Source of the DNA: DATEDA01 sp963754305
GTDB lineage: Bacteria; Pseudomonadota; Gammaproteobacteria; Burkholderiales; SG8-39
Length of the DNA stretch: 64,000 nt
Direction of reading: 5' to 3'
Assembly (NCBI GenBank): GCA_963754305.1
Contig: CAVWFR010000013.1
Coordinates: 39,752 to 103,751, forward strand
Shown here piece by piece: positions 9,681-18,573 of the stretch. The position numbers and the translations under genes were made by a program. The notes beneath the pieces were generated by a model that was given only the letters and a program-made list of their open reading frames with translations, was not told the origin of the DNA and ran no database searches. Position 1 is the stretch's first letter. Each line of letters opens with the position of its first letter.

Positions 9681-11164
9681 GGCGCGGCCGGCCTTTCCTG
9701 GCGTTTGACCTCGCGGCGGAGCGACAGCGCGACGACCACCGCCGCCGCGGCGAGCAGCCCGAGCGAGATCGGGTCCTGCACGAAGATACCGTGATCGCCG
9801 CCCGAGAGCACCAGCGCGCGGCGGTAGTTCGACTCGACCATGAAGCCGAGCACCACGCCGAGCACCAGCGGCAGCGCCGGGACGCCGAGCCAGCGGAACG
9901 CGTAACCGAGCACGCCGGCGCCGAGCACGAGCGCGACGTCGAAGAAGCTCGCCTCCATCGCGTAGATGCCCGACACCACGAGCGCGAGGATGAACGCCAT
10001 CAGGTAGGGCTTCGGCCGGTTCACGAGCCAGAGGCAAGGCGTGAGGATCACCAGCCCGAGCAGCAGCATCGCCATGTTGGCGACGAGGAGGCCGGCGTAG
10101 AGGCCGTACACGACCTCCGGGCTCTTCTCGAAGAGCAGCGGCCCCGGGGCGAGGCCGTGCAGCAGGAAGCCGCCAAGCAGGATCGCGGCGGAGTTCGAGC
10201 CGGGGATGCCGAGCCCGAGCAGCGGGACGAGCGCCGTTCCGGTGACGACGTTGTTCGCGCACTCGGGCGCGGCGACGCCTTCGACCGACCCGTTGCCGAA
10301 CTCCTCGGGGTGCTTCGACCAGCGCTTCGCTTCGTTGTACGAGAGGAAGGCCGCGATCGTGCCGCCCGCGCCCGGGGTGACGCCCTCGAACGTGCCGATC
10401 GCCGCGCCGATCGCCTGCGGCCGGAAAAGCCGCCGCCACATCCGCCAGTCGGGCAGCTTGAGACGCGCCGCCCGCGCTTCGACCTTCGCCCACGCCGGCT
10501 CGATCGCCTGCACCATCAGCTCGGTCACCGCGAAGAGGCCCACCATCACGACGATCGGGCGGATGCCGCCGAGGAGATCGGGCGAGCCGAACGTGAACCG
10601 CGCGACGCCCGAGACGGGATCCGTGCCGATGGTCGCGATCATGAAGCCGATGATCCCCGCCATCAGACCCTTCAGCAGCGACTTGCCCGAGAGCCCCGCG
10701 ATCACGCTCAGGCCCAGCACGCCGAGCGCGAAGTAGGCGGGCGGCGTGAACGAGAGCGCGAAGCGCGCGAGCGGCCCGGTCGCGACCACCAGTACGAGCA
10801 GGCCGAACAGCCCGCCGACGAGCCCGGAGACGAGCGAGATGCCGAGCGCCTCGCCGCCGCGGCCCTGGCGATGCATCTCGAAGCCGTCGATCACCGTCGC
10901 CGCGGCGGCGTTAGTGCCGGGCGTGCGGATCAGGATGGCGGGAATCGAGCCGCCGTACTCGGCGCCGACGTAAACCGCCGCGAGCATGACGATGGCGCCG
11001 ACCGGCTCCATGCCGTAGGTGAAAGGCAGCAGCAGCGCCATGGCAATCGACGGCGAGATGCCCGGCAGCGCCCCGCCGACGATTCCCCAGGCGACGCCGA
11101 CGAACGCGGCCGGGATGGTCCAGCTCGTCGCGAGCGCTTTCCAGGCCAGCGCGAGCTCGGTCAT
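9677..11164 (-). CDS. tctA: Tripartite tricarboxylate transporter large permease TctA
   Basis: A 495-residue integral membrane protein with about a dozen hydrophobic segments. It carries the TctA signatures GALPGISPSIAMALLLPFTY (about residues 31-50), GAEYGGSIPAILIRTPGTNA (about 67-87), and the mirrored second set GVTPGAGGTIAAFLSYNEAK and GLGIPGSNSAAILL. This is the large subunit that carries substrate through the inner membrane, driven by an ion gradient. tctB ends 6 bases before its start and a TctC-like receptor comes just ahead, so the set is complete. Substrate is not evident. Confidence 0.93.
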   Translation of the reverse strand: MTELALAWKALATSWTIPAAFVGVAWGIVGGALPGISPSIAMALLLPFTYGMEPVGAIVMLAAVYVGAEYGGSIPAILIRTPGTNAAAATVIDGFEMHRQGRGGEALGISLVSGLVGGLFGLLVLVVATGPLARFALSFTPPAYFALGVLGLSVIAGLSGKSLLKGLMAGIIGFMIATIGTDPVSGVARFTFGSPDLLGGIRPIVVMVGLFAVTELMVQAIEPAWAKVEARAARLKLPDWRMWRRLFRPQAIGAAIGTFEGVTPGAGGTIAAFLSYNEAKRWSKHPEEFGNGSVEGVAAPECANNVVTGTALVPLLGLGIPGSNSAAILLGGFLLHGLAPGPLLFEKSPEVVYGLYAGLLVANMAMLLLGLVILTPCLWLVNRPKPYLMAFILALVVSGIYAMEASFFDVALVLGAGVLGYAFRWLGVPALPLVLGVVLGFMVESNYRRALVLSGGDHGIFVQDPISLGLLAAAAVVVALSLRREVKRQERPAAP

Positions 11165-11170
11165 CGCGGT

Positions 11171-11623
11171 TCAGCCGAGGAGCCGCGCCCAGACGCCGGC
11201 CGGCATCGCGACGCCGAGCATCTTCGCGAAGACGAGCCACAGCAGCGCCGCGCAGCCGATCGCATAGAAGAGGACGGCCGGTCGCAGCCGCTCGCCGTAG
11301 TAGAGCGTCGCCGCGGCAACGAGGAGCGCGAGCGCGAGCGGATAGCCAAGGTACGGCGCGACCGCGACATAAACGAAGCCCAGGGCGGCAACGCCGAGCG
11401 CGCGCAGGTGCGGGCCGTCGACCGCCGCCGCTCGCGAATTCACGAGCAAGCTGCGCGCGCCCAACAGGAAGGAAAGCAGCGCGAGCGCGACGGCGAGCAG
11501 CTTCGGGATGCCGCCCGCGCCGACGCCGTCGGCGAGCAGGCTCGTCGGAATCGCATCGGCGGCGGCGTAGTAGGCGCCGGCGAGCGCGAGGCCGGCCACG
11601 GCGCAGACGAGATCGCGGCGCAC
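11171..11623 (-). CDS. tctB: Tripartite tricarboxylate transporter small permease TctB
   Basis: A 150-residue protein with four hydrophobic stretches in the TctB pattern: one at residues 4-22, one at about 40-57, then two C-terminal ones (LALLVAAATLYY and FYAIGCAALLWLVFA). TctB is the small, poorly conserved membrane subunit of the tripartite carboxylate transporters. The start is GTG, 5 bases after the stop of the binding-protein gene and 6 bases from tctA at its other end, so identity is supported mainly by length, topology and context. Confidence 0.85.
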   Translation of the reverse strand: MRRDLVCAVAGLALAGAYYAAADAIPTSLLADGVGAGGIPKLLAVALALLSFLLGARSLLVNSRAAAVDGPHLRALGVAALGFVYVAVAPYLGYPLALALLVAAATLYYGERLRPAVLFYAIGCAALLWLVFAKMLGVAMPAGVWARLLG

Positions 11624-11628
11624 GGCGC

Positions 11629-12591
11629 CTATTTGATCACACCCAGCTCGCGCAGCGACCGGCCGACGTCGCCCGCAAAGCCCGCGGTGAACGCTGCGGC
11701 TTCCTCGTGCGCCATCAACGCCGGCACGAGGCCCTCGCGCTGGTACTCCTTCTGGTACGCGGGATCGGCGAGCGCCGCCTTGATGCCGTCGTGCCATGCC
11801 TTCAGCACGTTGGGCGGCAGGTTCTTCGGGCCGGCGAACCCGCGGAACTTGGTGACGACTACGTCGACGCCCTGCTCCTTCGCCGTCGGCAGCCCGGGCA
11901 GGCCGGGCAACCGGTTCGCCGTGAGCGTGGCGAGCAGCCGCACCTGCCCCGCCTCGATCTGCGAGACCATCTCCTGGATCTCGCCGATGCCGAGATCGAG
12001 CGTACCGTTCAGGACGTTCAGCATCTGGTCGCGCCCGCCCTCGTAGCTCACGACGATCGCCCGGGCCTGCGTCACGCGATTCAGGCGCTCCATCGCGATC
12101 CGCTCGAGCGAGGCCGGGTTCGCCGCGCCCCAGCGCGCCTTGCCGCGATTCCTGCTCGCGAACTCGATCGCTTCGGCGAGCGTGCGATGCGGCGACTGCG
12201 CGCGCGTGTACAGCACCTCGGGGTCGTAGAACACGGTGACCACCGGCATCAGGCTGTCGTAGCCGAACTGCGGCTTGCTGAGGAGCGTCGTCTGGATGTA
12301 GGTCGGCGTGGTGACGTAGAGCATCGAGCCGTCCGCCGGCGCCTGCGCGACCCGCGCCACCGCGCGTGCGCCGCTGCCGCCGGTGACGTTCTCGATCGCG
12401 AAGCTCACGCCCATCTTCGGGCCAAGGTACTTCGCGAGCGTGCGCACGAAGACGTCGCTGCCGCCGCCGGGGCTAGAGTGGGTGACGAGGGTCACGGCCG
12501 GGACCGGATACGAACCCTGCGCCCACGCGGCGGGGGTGGCGAGCGAAACGACGAACGAGAGCGCGAGCGCTGCTGCGGGACGGCGTACCAC
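11629..12591 (-). CDS. tctC: TctC/Bug-like periplasmic binding protein of the TctABC operon
   Basis: A 320-residue secreted protein; the signal peptide ends near PAAWAQG. The entry motif is divergent for a Bug protein: TLVTHSSPGGGSDVFVRTLA replaces the usual IVPFPPGGGxD. Further blocks are FAIENVTGGSGARAVARVA and FRGFAGPKNLPPNVLKAWHD. That divergence points to a different ligand class from the three other Bug proteins here. It is followed by tctB and tctA. The chosen GTG start has GGAGGAG ending only 3 bases before it; an ATG at 12618 would add nine residues ahead of the signal peptide. Confidence 0.87.
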   Translation of the reverse strand: MVRRPAAALALSFVVSLATPAAWAQGSYPVPAVTLVTHSSPGGGSDVFVRTLAKYLGPKMGVSFAIENVTGGSGARAVARVAQAPADGSMLYVTTPTYIQTTLLSKPQFGYDSLMPVVTVFYDPEVLYTRAQSPHRTLAEAIEFASRNRGKARWGAANPASLERIAMERLNRVTQARAIVVSYEGGRDQMLNVLNGTLDLGIGEIQEMVSQIEAGQVRLLATLTANRLPGLPGLPTAKEQGVDVVVTKFRGFAGPKNLPPNVLKAWHDGIKAALADPAYQKEYQREGLVPALMAHEEAAAFTAGFAGDVGRSLRELGVIK

Positions 12592-12650
12592 GGTCTCCTC
12601 CGCGCTCGACACTAGCACAGCCGGCGCGGCGCGCTAGGCGCGGCGGGAGA

Positions 12651-12776
12651 TCACTTGAAGACGTCCTTGATGAGCAGGTCCGGGAGCCAGGTCGCGAGGC
12701 CCGGGAAGAAGATCACGAGCAGCAGCACCGTCAGGTCGCCGACGAAGAAGGGGATCGTGCCCTTGCGGTGAACTGT
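12651..12776 (-). pseudogene. C-terminal remnant of a TRAP-type DctM permease
   Basis: About 41 codons continue in frame after the stop of the acyl-CoA ligase gene and end in TGA. They read as a hydrophobic helix (IPFFVGDLTVLLLVIFF) followed by PGLATWLPDLLI, which matches how TRAP large permeases (DctM) end. There is no start codon, so it is a gene fragment left behind, not a working gene. Confidence 0.5.
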
Positions 12777-14405
12777 CTAGGCCGCAGGCAGCTTGTAGTC
12801 CTTCATCTGCTGCCGCAGCGTGAGCTTCGACAGCTTCCCGGTCGCGGTGTGCGGCAGCTCGGCGACGAAGACGACATCGTCGGGAATCATCCACTTCGCG
12901 ACCTTGCCGTCGTAGAACGCGAGCAGCGCCTCGCGCGTCACCTCGGCGCCGGATTTCTTCACCGCGACGACGATCGGCCGCTCGTCCCACTTCGGGTGGC
13001 GCACGCCGATCACCGCGGCCTCGGCGATCGCCGGATGCGCGACCGCGATGTTCTCGAGCTCGATCGTGCTGATCCACTCGCCGCCCGACTTCACCACGTC
13101 CTTCGAGCGGTCGGTGATCTGCATGAACCCGTCCGGATCGATCGTGGCCACGTCGCCGGTGGGGAACCAGCCGTCGCGGAGCGGACTTCCGCCCTCGTCC
13201 TTGAAGTAGCCGCTCGTGATCCACGGCCCGCGCACCATCAGGTCGCCGAACGCTTTGCCGTCGTGCGGCAGGCGCTTCCCGTCGCCGTCCACGATCGCCA
13301 TCTCGACGCCGTAGATCACCCGGCCCTGCTTGCAAAGCAGCGCGAACTGCTCCTCCGGCGGGAGCGCGAGCTGGTTGCCCTTGAGCGTGCACAGCGTTCC
13401 GAGCGGGCTCATCTCGGTCATGCCCCAGGCGTGCTGGCAGTGCACGCCGTAGCCCTCGTCGAACTCGCGGATCATCGCCGGCGGCGCGGCGGAGCCGCCG
13501 ACGATCGCCCGCTCGAGCGTGGAGAACTTGAGGTCGTTCTGACGCATGTAGCCGAGCAGCCCCAGCCACACCGTCGGCACCCCGGCCGTCACGGTGACCC
13601 GCTCCGCCTCGAACAGCTCGTAGAGACTCTTGCCGTCGAGACCCGCGCCGGGGAAGACGACCTTGCAGCCGTTGAGCGGCGCGAGATACGGGATGCTCCA
13701 GGCATTGACGTGGAACATCGGCACCACCGGCAGGATCGTCATTCGCGCGGACGCCGCGAACACGTCCGGCAGCGACGCGGCGTACGCGTGCACGATCGTC
13801 GAGCGATGCGTGTAGAGCACGCCTTTCGGGTTGCCGGTCGTACCGGAGGTGTAGCAGAGGCCCGCGGCGGTCCATTCGTCGAAGCGCGGCCAGTCATACG
13901 CGCCGTCTTCGGCGGCCAGCAGCTCTTCGTAGCAGAGGAGGGTCGGTATGTCGGCCTTGGGCATGTGCGCCCGGTCGGTCATCGCGATCCAGCCGCGCAC
14001 GCTCTTGCATTGCGGCGCCAGCTTCTCGACGAGCGGCGCGAACGTGAGGTCGAAGAAGACGTACTTGTCCTCGGCGTGCGCCACGATGTAGGCGAGCTGC
14101 TCGGGGAAGAGCCGCGGGTTCACGGTGTGGATCACCGCGCCCATGCCGGACACGCCGAAATAGAGCTCGAAGTGCCGGTAGCCGTTCCAAGCGAGCGTGC
14201 CGACGCGGTCGCCCGCCTCCACGCCGAGCCGCGCGAGCGCCTGAGCGAGCTGTCGCGCGCGCCGGTGGGCGTCGCGATAGGTGTAGCGATGGATCGGGCC
14301 CTCGACCGTCCGCGAGACGATCTCGGTGTCGCCGTGGAACTTGTCAGCATGCTCGATGAGCGACGACACGAGCAGCGGTACGTCCATCATGAGGCCGCGC
14401 AGCAT
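12777..14405 (-). CDS. Medium/long-chain fatty acyl-CoA ligase (AMP-forming)
   Basis: A 542-residue ANL-superfamily enzyme that activates a carboxylic acid with ATP and CoA in the cytoplasm. Motifs in order: P-loop YTSGTTGNPKGV at about residues 185-196, HAWGMTEMSPLG at about 335, GWFPTGDVATIDPDGFMQIT with the ribose-binding aspartate at about 420, the hinge DRSKDVVKSGGEWIS, and the C-terminal catalytic lysine in TATGKLSK at about 525. The ATG has GGAGGA 6 bases upstream, so the start is secure. Length and motifs fit FadD-like or alkK-type ligases. It is a single gene, separated from the sigma factor gene by 185 bases. Confidence 0.92.
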   Translation of the reverse strand: MLRGLMMDVPLLVSSLIEHADKFHGDTEIVSRTVEGPIHRYTYRDAHRRARQLAQALARLGVEAGDRVGTLAWNGYRHFELYFGVSGMGAVIHTVNPRLFPEQLAYIVAHAEDKYVFFDLTFAPLVEKLAPQCKSVRGWIAMTDRAHMPKADIPTLLCYEELLAAEDGAYDWPRFDEWTAAGLCYTSGTTGNPKGVLYTHRSTIVHAYAASLPDVFAASARMTILPVVPMFHVNAWSIPYLAPLNGCKVVFPGAGLDGKSLYELFEAERVTVTAGVPTVWLGLLGYMRQNDLKFSTLERAIVGGSAAPPAMIREFDEGYGVHCQHAWGMTEMSPLGTLCTLKGNQLALPPEEQFALLCKQGRVIYGVEMAIVDGDGKRLPHDGKAFGDLMVRGPWITSGYFKDEGGSPLRDGWFPTGDVATIDPDGFMQITDRSKDVVKSGGEWISTIELENIAVAHPAIAEAAVIGVRHPKWDERPIVVAVKKSGAEVTREALLAFYDGKVAKWMIPDDVVFVAELPHTATGKLSKLTLRQQMKDYKLPAA

Positions 14406-14590
14406 GAGTCTTCCTCCGGGGGTGGGCGGCGTGCGAGCGGCAAGTTTCACTGCGCCCCTGCGGAGTGTCAACCGCACGAGGAAATCGCCGCTACGGAAGC
14501 GCTGCTTTCTCTGGTTCCGGCATGCGAGGGTACACGCCTCCTCGTTGCACCCGTGGAAAGGAGAGCTGCGCGAGAGCGCCGCGCTTCTTT

Positions 14591-15175
14591 CTACCGCAAG
14601 CCGAGGAAGTACTGCCGCGAGTCGCCGTCGACCGCATCGCGCAGCTTGCCGCGCGCGCGATGCAGCAGGACCCACAGGTTGCCCGGGGTGATCCCGAGCG
14701 CGGCGCACACCTCGTCGGTGTCGCGGCCGTCGATCGCGTGCATCGCAAAAGCGCGCGCCATCTGCGCGGGCATCCCGCCGAGATGGGCGGAGAACGCGTC
14801 CCAGAAGCGCTTGCGCGCGAGCGCGTACTCCGGGTCGCAACCGACGCAAGGCGCGCCGCTGCCGGCGCCGGCGGGGAGCTCGTCGAGGTCGAACGCAGCC
14901 GGCGCGCCGTCCTCGTCGACGCCGGCGGCGGCACGCGGCTCGCGCGCACGCCGTCGGTACTCGTCCATGACTTTGTGCTTCAGGATGCCGGTGAGCCAGG
15001 TCCGCATGCCGCTGCGGCCTTCGAAGCGGCCGGGCGAAGCGAGCGCGGCGGCGAGCGTGTCCTGCACCGCGTCGTCCGCGGCGACCGGGTCGCGCAGCTC
15101 CTTGAGCGCGAAGCGGTAGAGATGCTGCCGGTGCGACGCGATATCGGTGACGAGGAACTCGGGATCGAATCTCAT
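14591..15175 (-). CDS. ECF-subfamily RNA polymerase sigma factor
   Basis: A 194-residue sigma-70-family protein with regions 2 and 4 only. Region 2 is seen as LYRFALKELRDPVAADDAVQ and MRTWLTGILKHKVMDEYRR. Region 4 is ARAFAMHAIDGRDTDEVCAA followed by LGITPGNLWVLLHRARGKLR. A long insert between the two contains GCDP with two cysteines in PCVGC, typical of a betaproteobacterial subgroup. A CTGGAG ribosome site precedes the ATG. No zinc-finger anti-sigma gene follows; instead the gene sits 30 bases downstream of a 6-phosphogluconolactonase-like gene. Confidence 0.9.
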   Translation of the reverse strand: MRFDPEFLVTDIASHRQHLYRFALKELRDPVAADDAVQDTLAAALASPGRFEGRSGMRTWLTGILKHKVMDEYRRRAREPRAAAGVDEDGAPAAFDLDELPAGAGSGAPCVGCDPEYALARKRFWDAFSAHLGGMPAQMARAFAMHAIDGRDTDEVCAALGITPGNLWVLLHRARGKLRDAVDGDSRQYFLGLR

Positions 15176-15205
15176 GGCGGTCTCCAGGTGCGGTCGTGGT
15201 CGGTG

Positions 15206-15976
15206 TCAATGGACGGTGTCGGCCGTCGCGAACGCGGCCGGAAGCTCGATCAGGAAGCGCACGGCGCCGCCCGCGCGGGCGAGGACGTGGGGACGGCAGC
15301 GATCGGGCTGAACGCGGCAGGCGCGGAGCTGCTCGGCGACGCGCCGCGCGGCGGGGCTCGCCGCGCGCAGCGCGATGTACGGCGAAGCCGCGAGCACCGG
15401 GCCGGTGAGCGTCACGACCTGCGCGCGCTGCGGGGCGACGAAGTCCGCGACGGCGAGGCGCGTCACCTCGCCGAGCGCGCCGCCGCCCGCGGCGAGGCCG
15501 GCGACCCGGCCGTCGACCGCGAGAGCGAGGAGCGTGAGATCGAACCGCGGCAGCTCGCCCTCGGCGAGCCCGAAGAACGCCGCCAGCTCGTGCTCGTAAT
15601 CGGCGGCGGCGCGCACCGCCTCGCGGGCGGCGGCCGGCCGGAAGTGGAGCTGGTGCGCCGCCACCGGCAACCGGGCCGCGATCGTCTGCGCGAGCGCGCC
15701 GCCGCCATAGCGCGCCGCGTCGAACGCGGTGTCGGCGAGGAAGAGATGCGCGCTCGGCCAGATCTCCGGCGCACGGAGCGCCGCGGCGGCAAGCGCGTCG
15801 AGGACCGCCGGGGTAAGGAACGCGGGGGACAGCGCGACGGCGAAGCGTCCGTGCCGCGCGAGCGCGCTGCGGCCCGCGTCGACGACGAGGCTGGCCGCCT
15901 CGCGGGCGATCGCCGCGGGGTCGCCGATCACCAGGCCGTCGCGGGTCACGCTCGCTCCGATGTCGTGTGGTTTCAT
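15206..15976 (-). CDS. 6-phosphogluconolactonase-like protein with degenerate active site
   Basis: A 256-residue protein with the sugar-isomerase/lactonase fold. Recognisable pieces are FAVALSPAFLTPAVLDALA (usually ...ALSGGSTP...), WPSAHLFLADTAFDAARYGG (usually ...DERFVPxxHxxSN) and RFDLTLLALAVDGRVAGLAA. In true 6-phosphogluconolactonases the last block carries a conserved GPDGHTASLFP with the catalytic histidine; here that histidine is arginine and the phosphate-binding GGS is also gone. It is therefore probably not an active lactonase. It shares a minus-strand operon with the ECF sigma factor, so a sensing or regulatory role is possible, but this is speculation. Confidence 0.68.
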   Translation of the reverse strand: MKPHDIGASVTRDGLVIGDPAAIAREAASLVVDAGRSALARHGRFAVALSPAFLTPAVLDALAAAALRAPEIWPSAHLFLADTAFDAARYGGGALAQTIAARLPVAAHQLHFRPAAAREAVRAAADYEHELAAFFGLAEGELPRFDLTLLALAVDGRVAGLAAGGGALGEVTRLAVADFVAPQRAQVVTLTGPVLAASPYIALRAASPAARRVAEQLRACRVQPDRCRPHVLARAGGAVRFLIELPAAFATADTVH

Positions 15977-16158
15977 GGAGCGAATCGTCGTCCGCGGCGG
16001 CGCGCGGCGGTATCCGGAGCGACGCGCAAACGCGCGGCGGCCGCTGCGGAGGCCGGTCGTGGTTTCTACGTAGTCGCCGGCCTGTGCCTGCGTAGTCGCA
16101 CGAGTGACGGTGGGAAACCCACGCTGCTAGAGTAAGTACGCGAGAACGGTGTGATCGA

Positions 16159-18573
16159 ATGAGCCTTCCTCGGGAACCCAGCCTGCCGACGCCCGCCGCG
16201 GCGCCACGCCGCGCGGGCTGGATGCTCGCGCAGTCAGCGGCACTCGCCGCCGGCTACTGGATCGCCGGCATGGCGGCGTTCGCGCTCTTCCCTCTCGACG
16301 GCGGCATCGCGGCCATGTGGCCGTCCGCGGGCATCGCGCTCGCCGCGCTGGTCGCCTGGGGCCCGAGAGTCGCGCCCGGGCTGGTTGCAGGCGCGGTCGC
16401 GGTCGGCTTTTCGGTCGGACTGCCGCCCGCGGCGGCGCTCGGCGCCGCCGCGCTCGCTACCGCCGAGCTCCTCCTCGGCTGGTGGCTGCTCGTGCGCGTG
16501 GCGCGCTTCGACCGCTCGCTCGCACACCTGCGCGACGTACTGGCGTTTCTCGTCTTCGGCGCGATCGCGGGACCGGCCGCGGGATCGCTCGTCAAGGCGG
16601 TCTCGCTCTGGCTGCAAGGTGCCGCGGTATGGGCCGAGCGCTCGACGCTCGTCTGGGTCGCGGGGCTGGGCGAAGCGGTCGGGATCCTGATCGTCGCCCC
16701 GGTCGTCTGGACCTGGCTCGACCGCCGGCCGGCGCTGCCCATGCCGCGTCGCGCCGAGCTCGCCGCGATGGCATTCGCCACGCTCACGGTCTCGGTGCTG
16801 ATCTTTGCCGGCCAGTCGACCCCGATGATGGCGGTCGAGCCGCTCCCGTATGCGGTGTTCCCGCCGCTGTTCTGGGCGGCGCTGCGGTTCGAGAGCCGCG
16901 CGGCGGCCACCGCGCTCCTCGCCGTCGGCGCCATTGCCGTCTGGTGCACCGCGCACCGAATGGGGCCCTTCGGCGCCGGGGACATGGTGCGCAACCTCGG
17001 CTCGCTTTACGTCTTCCTCGCGGTGGCGGCGGTATCGACCATGCTGATCGCGGTGGTGCTGGGCGAGCGCGAGCGCGCCGTCGCGCAGATCCGCGAAAGC
17101 GAGGCGCGCTACCGCATGCTGGTCGAGCGGATGAACGAAGGCCTGGTGCTGCAGGATCCGGACGGGGTGATGACCTACGTCAGCGACCGCTTCTGCGAGA
17201 TCATCGACCGGCCGCGGGAATCGCTGCTCGGCAGAAGGGCGCTCGACTTCGTCGCGCCGGACCACGAGGCGCATTGGCACCAGCAGCACGAGAAGCGTCG
17301 GCAAGGCATCGCCGAGTCGTACGAGACCGCCATCCGGAAGGGCAACGGCGAGGTCATGGACGCCTTCGTCTCGCCGCGGCCGCTCTTCGACGCCGGCGGG
17401 CGCTACACCGGGAGCTTCGCGCTTCTGATGGACATCACCGAGCGGCGCAGCGCCGAGCGCGCCCTGCGCGAGAGCGAGGAGAAGCTCCGCCTCATCGTCG
17501 AGAACCTCACCGAGCTCGTGCTCAAGCTCGACGGCGACCGCCGGATAGTATTCGCGAGCCCGTCGTACCTCGCGTACTTCGGCACCAGCGAGGCCGACGT
17601 CCTCGGGCGCCCGGTCGACATCCACATCCACGAGGACGACTGGCCGGCGACCGCCGCAGCGCGCGCATCGGTCGCGGCACCTCCCTATGTCATGACGGTC
17701 GAGCACCGCGTGATGACCCCGGACGGCTGGCGCTGGCTCGCGTGGTCGGCGCGCGGGATCGTCGATGCGAACCGCCGGCTGACGGCGATCGTCGCGGTGG
17801 CGCGCGACGTCACCGCGCGCCGCCGGGCCGAGGAGCAGGCGCGCCAGCACCTGCAGAGCCTCGCGCACGTCGCGCGGGTGAGCTCGATGGGCGAGATGGC
17901 GAGCGCGATCGCGCACGAGATCAACCAGCCGCTCACCGCGATCGCGAACTACGCCTCCGCGAGCCTCCGCATGCTTCGTTCCGGCACCACCGCGCAGGAC
18001 GAGATCCTCGAGGCCCTCGCCCGGGTGGCGAGCGAGGCCGAGCGCGCCGGCGAGGTCGTGCGCCACATGCGCAGCTTCGTGCGCGGCGACGAGGGCCGCG
18101 CGCAGGAGGTCGAGGCGAACTTCCTGGTGAACGAGGTCGTGCGCCTCGCTGCGCCGGAGGCCCGCCAGAACGGCGTCGACCTCGACACGCGGCTCGAGAC
18201 CGGGCTGCCGGTGGTGCTCGCCGATTCGATCCAGATCCAGCAGGTGCTGCTCAACCTGGTGCGAAACGCGACCGAGGCGATCACGATGGCGGGCGCCGAG
18301 GAGCGCCGCATCCAGCTCTCGACCCGCGCCGGCGTCGACGGACAGATCGAGATCGCAGTCGCCGATACCGGACCCGGGCTCGCGGCCGCCGACCTGGAGA
18401 AAGTGTTCGAGCCGTTCTACACCACCAAGCCCGAGGGCATCGGCATCGGGCTCGCGCTCAGCCGCTCGATCGTCGACGCGCACGGCGGCAAGCTGTGGGC
18501 CACCGTGAACGCCGGGCCCGGCGTCACCTTCCATCTCACCTTACCGGTCGCCCATGAGCGAGAAAACGCCTGA
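16159..18573 (+). CDS. MASE1-PAS-PAS sensor histidine kinase
   Basis: An 804-residue membrane sensor. Residues about 20-310 form a MASE1-type block of eight or so membrane helices. Two PAS domains follow (about 315-435, with YRMLVERMNEGLVLQDPDG, and about 440-560). The HisKA helix has H586 in AIAHEINQPLTAIANY, and the ATPase domain has DTGPGLAAADLEKVFEPFYT (about 736-755) and GIGIGLALSRSIV. The FixL/TodS-like kinase core fits its partner, a FixJ-type regulator whose start overlaps its end by 20 bases. The signal is unknown. The start has only a weak ribosome site. Confidence 0.93.
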   Translation: MSLPREPSLPTPAAAPRRAGWMLAQSAALAAGYWIAGMAAFALFPLDGGIAAMWPSAGIALAALVAWGPRVAPGLVAGAVAVGFSVGLPPAAALGAAALATAELLLGWWLLVRVARFDRSLAHLRDVLAFLVFGAIAGPAAGSLVKAVSLWLQGAAVWAERSTLVWVAGLGEAVGILIVAPVVWTWLDRRPALPMPRRAELAAMAFATLTVSVLIFAGQSTPMMAVEPLPYAVFPPLFWAALRFESRAAATALLAVGAIAVWCTAHRMGPFGAGDMVRNLGSLYVFLAVAAVSTMLIAVVLGERERAVAQIRESEARYRMLVERMNEGLVLQDPDGVMTYVSDRFCEIIDRPRESLLGRRALDFVAPDHEAHWHQQHEKRRQGIAESYETAIRKGNGEVMDAFVSPRPLFDAGGRYTGSFALLMDITERRSAERALRESEEKLRLIVENLTELVLKLDGDRRIVFASPSYLAYFGTSEADVLGRPVDIHIHEDDWPATAAARASVAAPPYVMTVEHRVMTPDGWRWLAWSARGIVDANRRLTAIVAVARDVTARRRAEEQARQHLQSLAHVARVSSMGEMASAIAHEINQPLTAIANYASASLRMLRSGTTAQDEILEALARVASEAERAGEVVRHMRSFVRGDEGRAQEVEANFLVNEVVRLAAPEARQNGVDLDTRLETGLPVVLADSIQIQQVLLNLVRNATEAITMAGAEERRIQLSTRAGVDGQIEIAVADTGPGLAAADLEKVFEPFYTTKPEGIGIGLALSRSIVDAHGGKLWATVNAGPGVTFHLTLPVAHERENA

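Noticed and set aside
9791..12046. A 751-codon plus-strand open frame opposite tctA and tctB
   Set aside because: Antisense shadow of conserved minus-strand genes, with repetitive Arg/Glu/His text and no family match.
16234..18534. A 766-codon open frame opposite the histidine kinase
   Set aside because: It is an antisense shadow caused by high GC at third positions; composition is rich in Arg, His and Asp with no domain.
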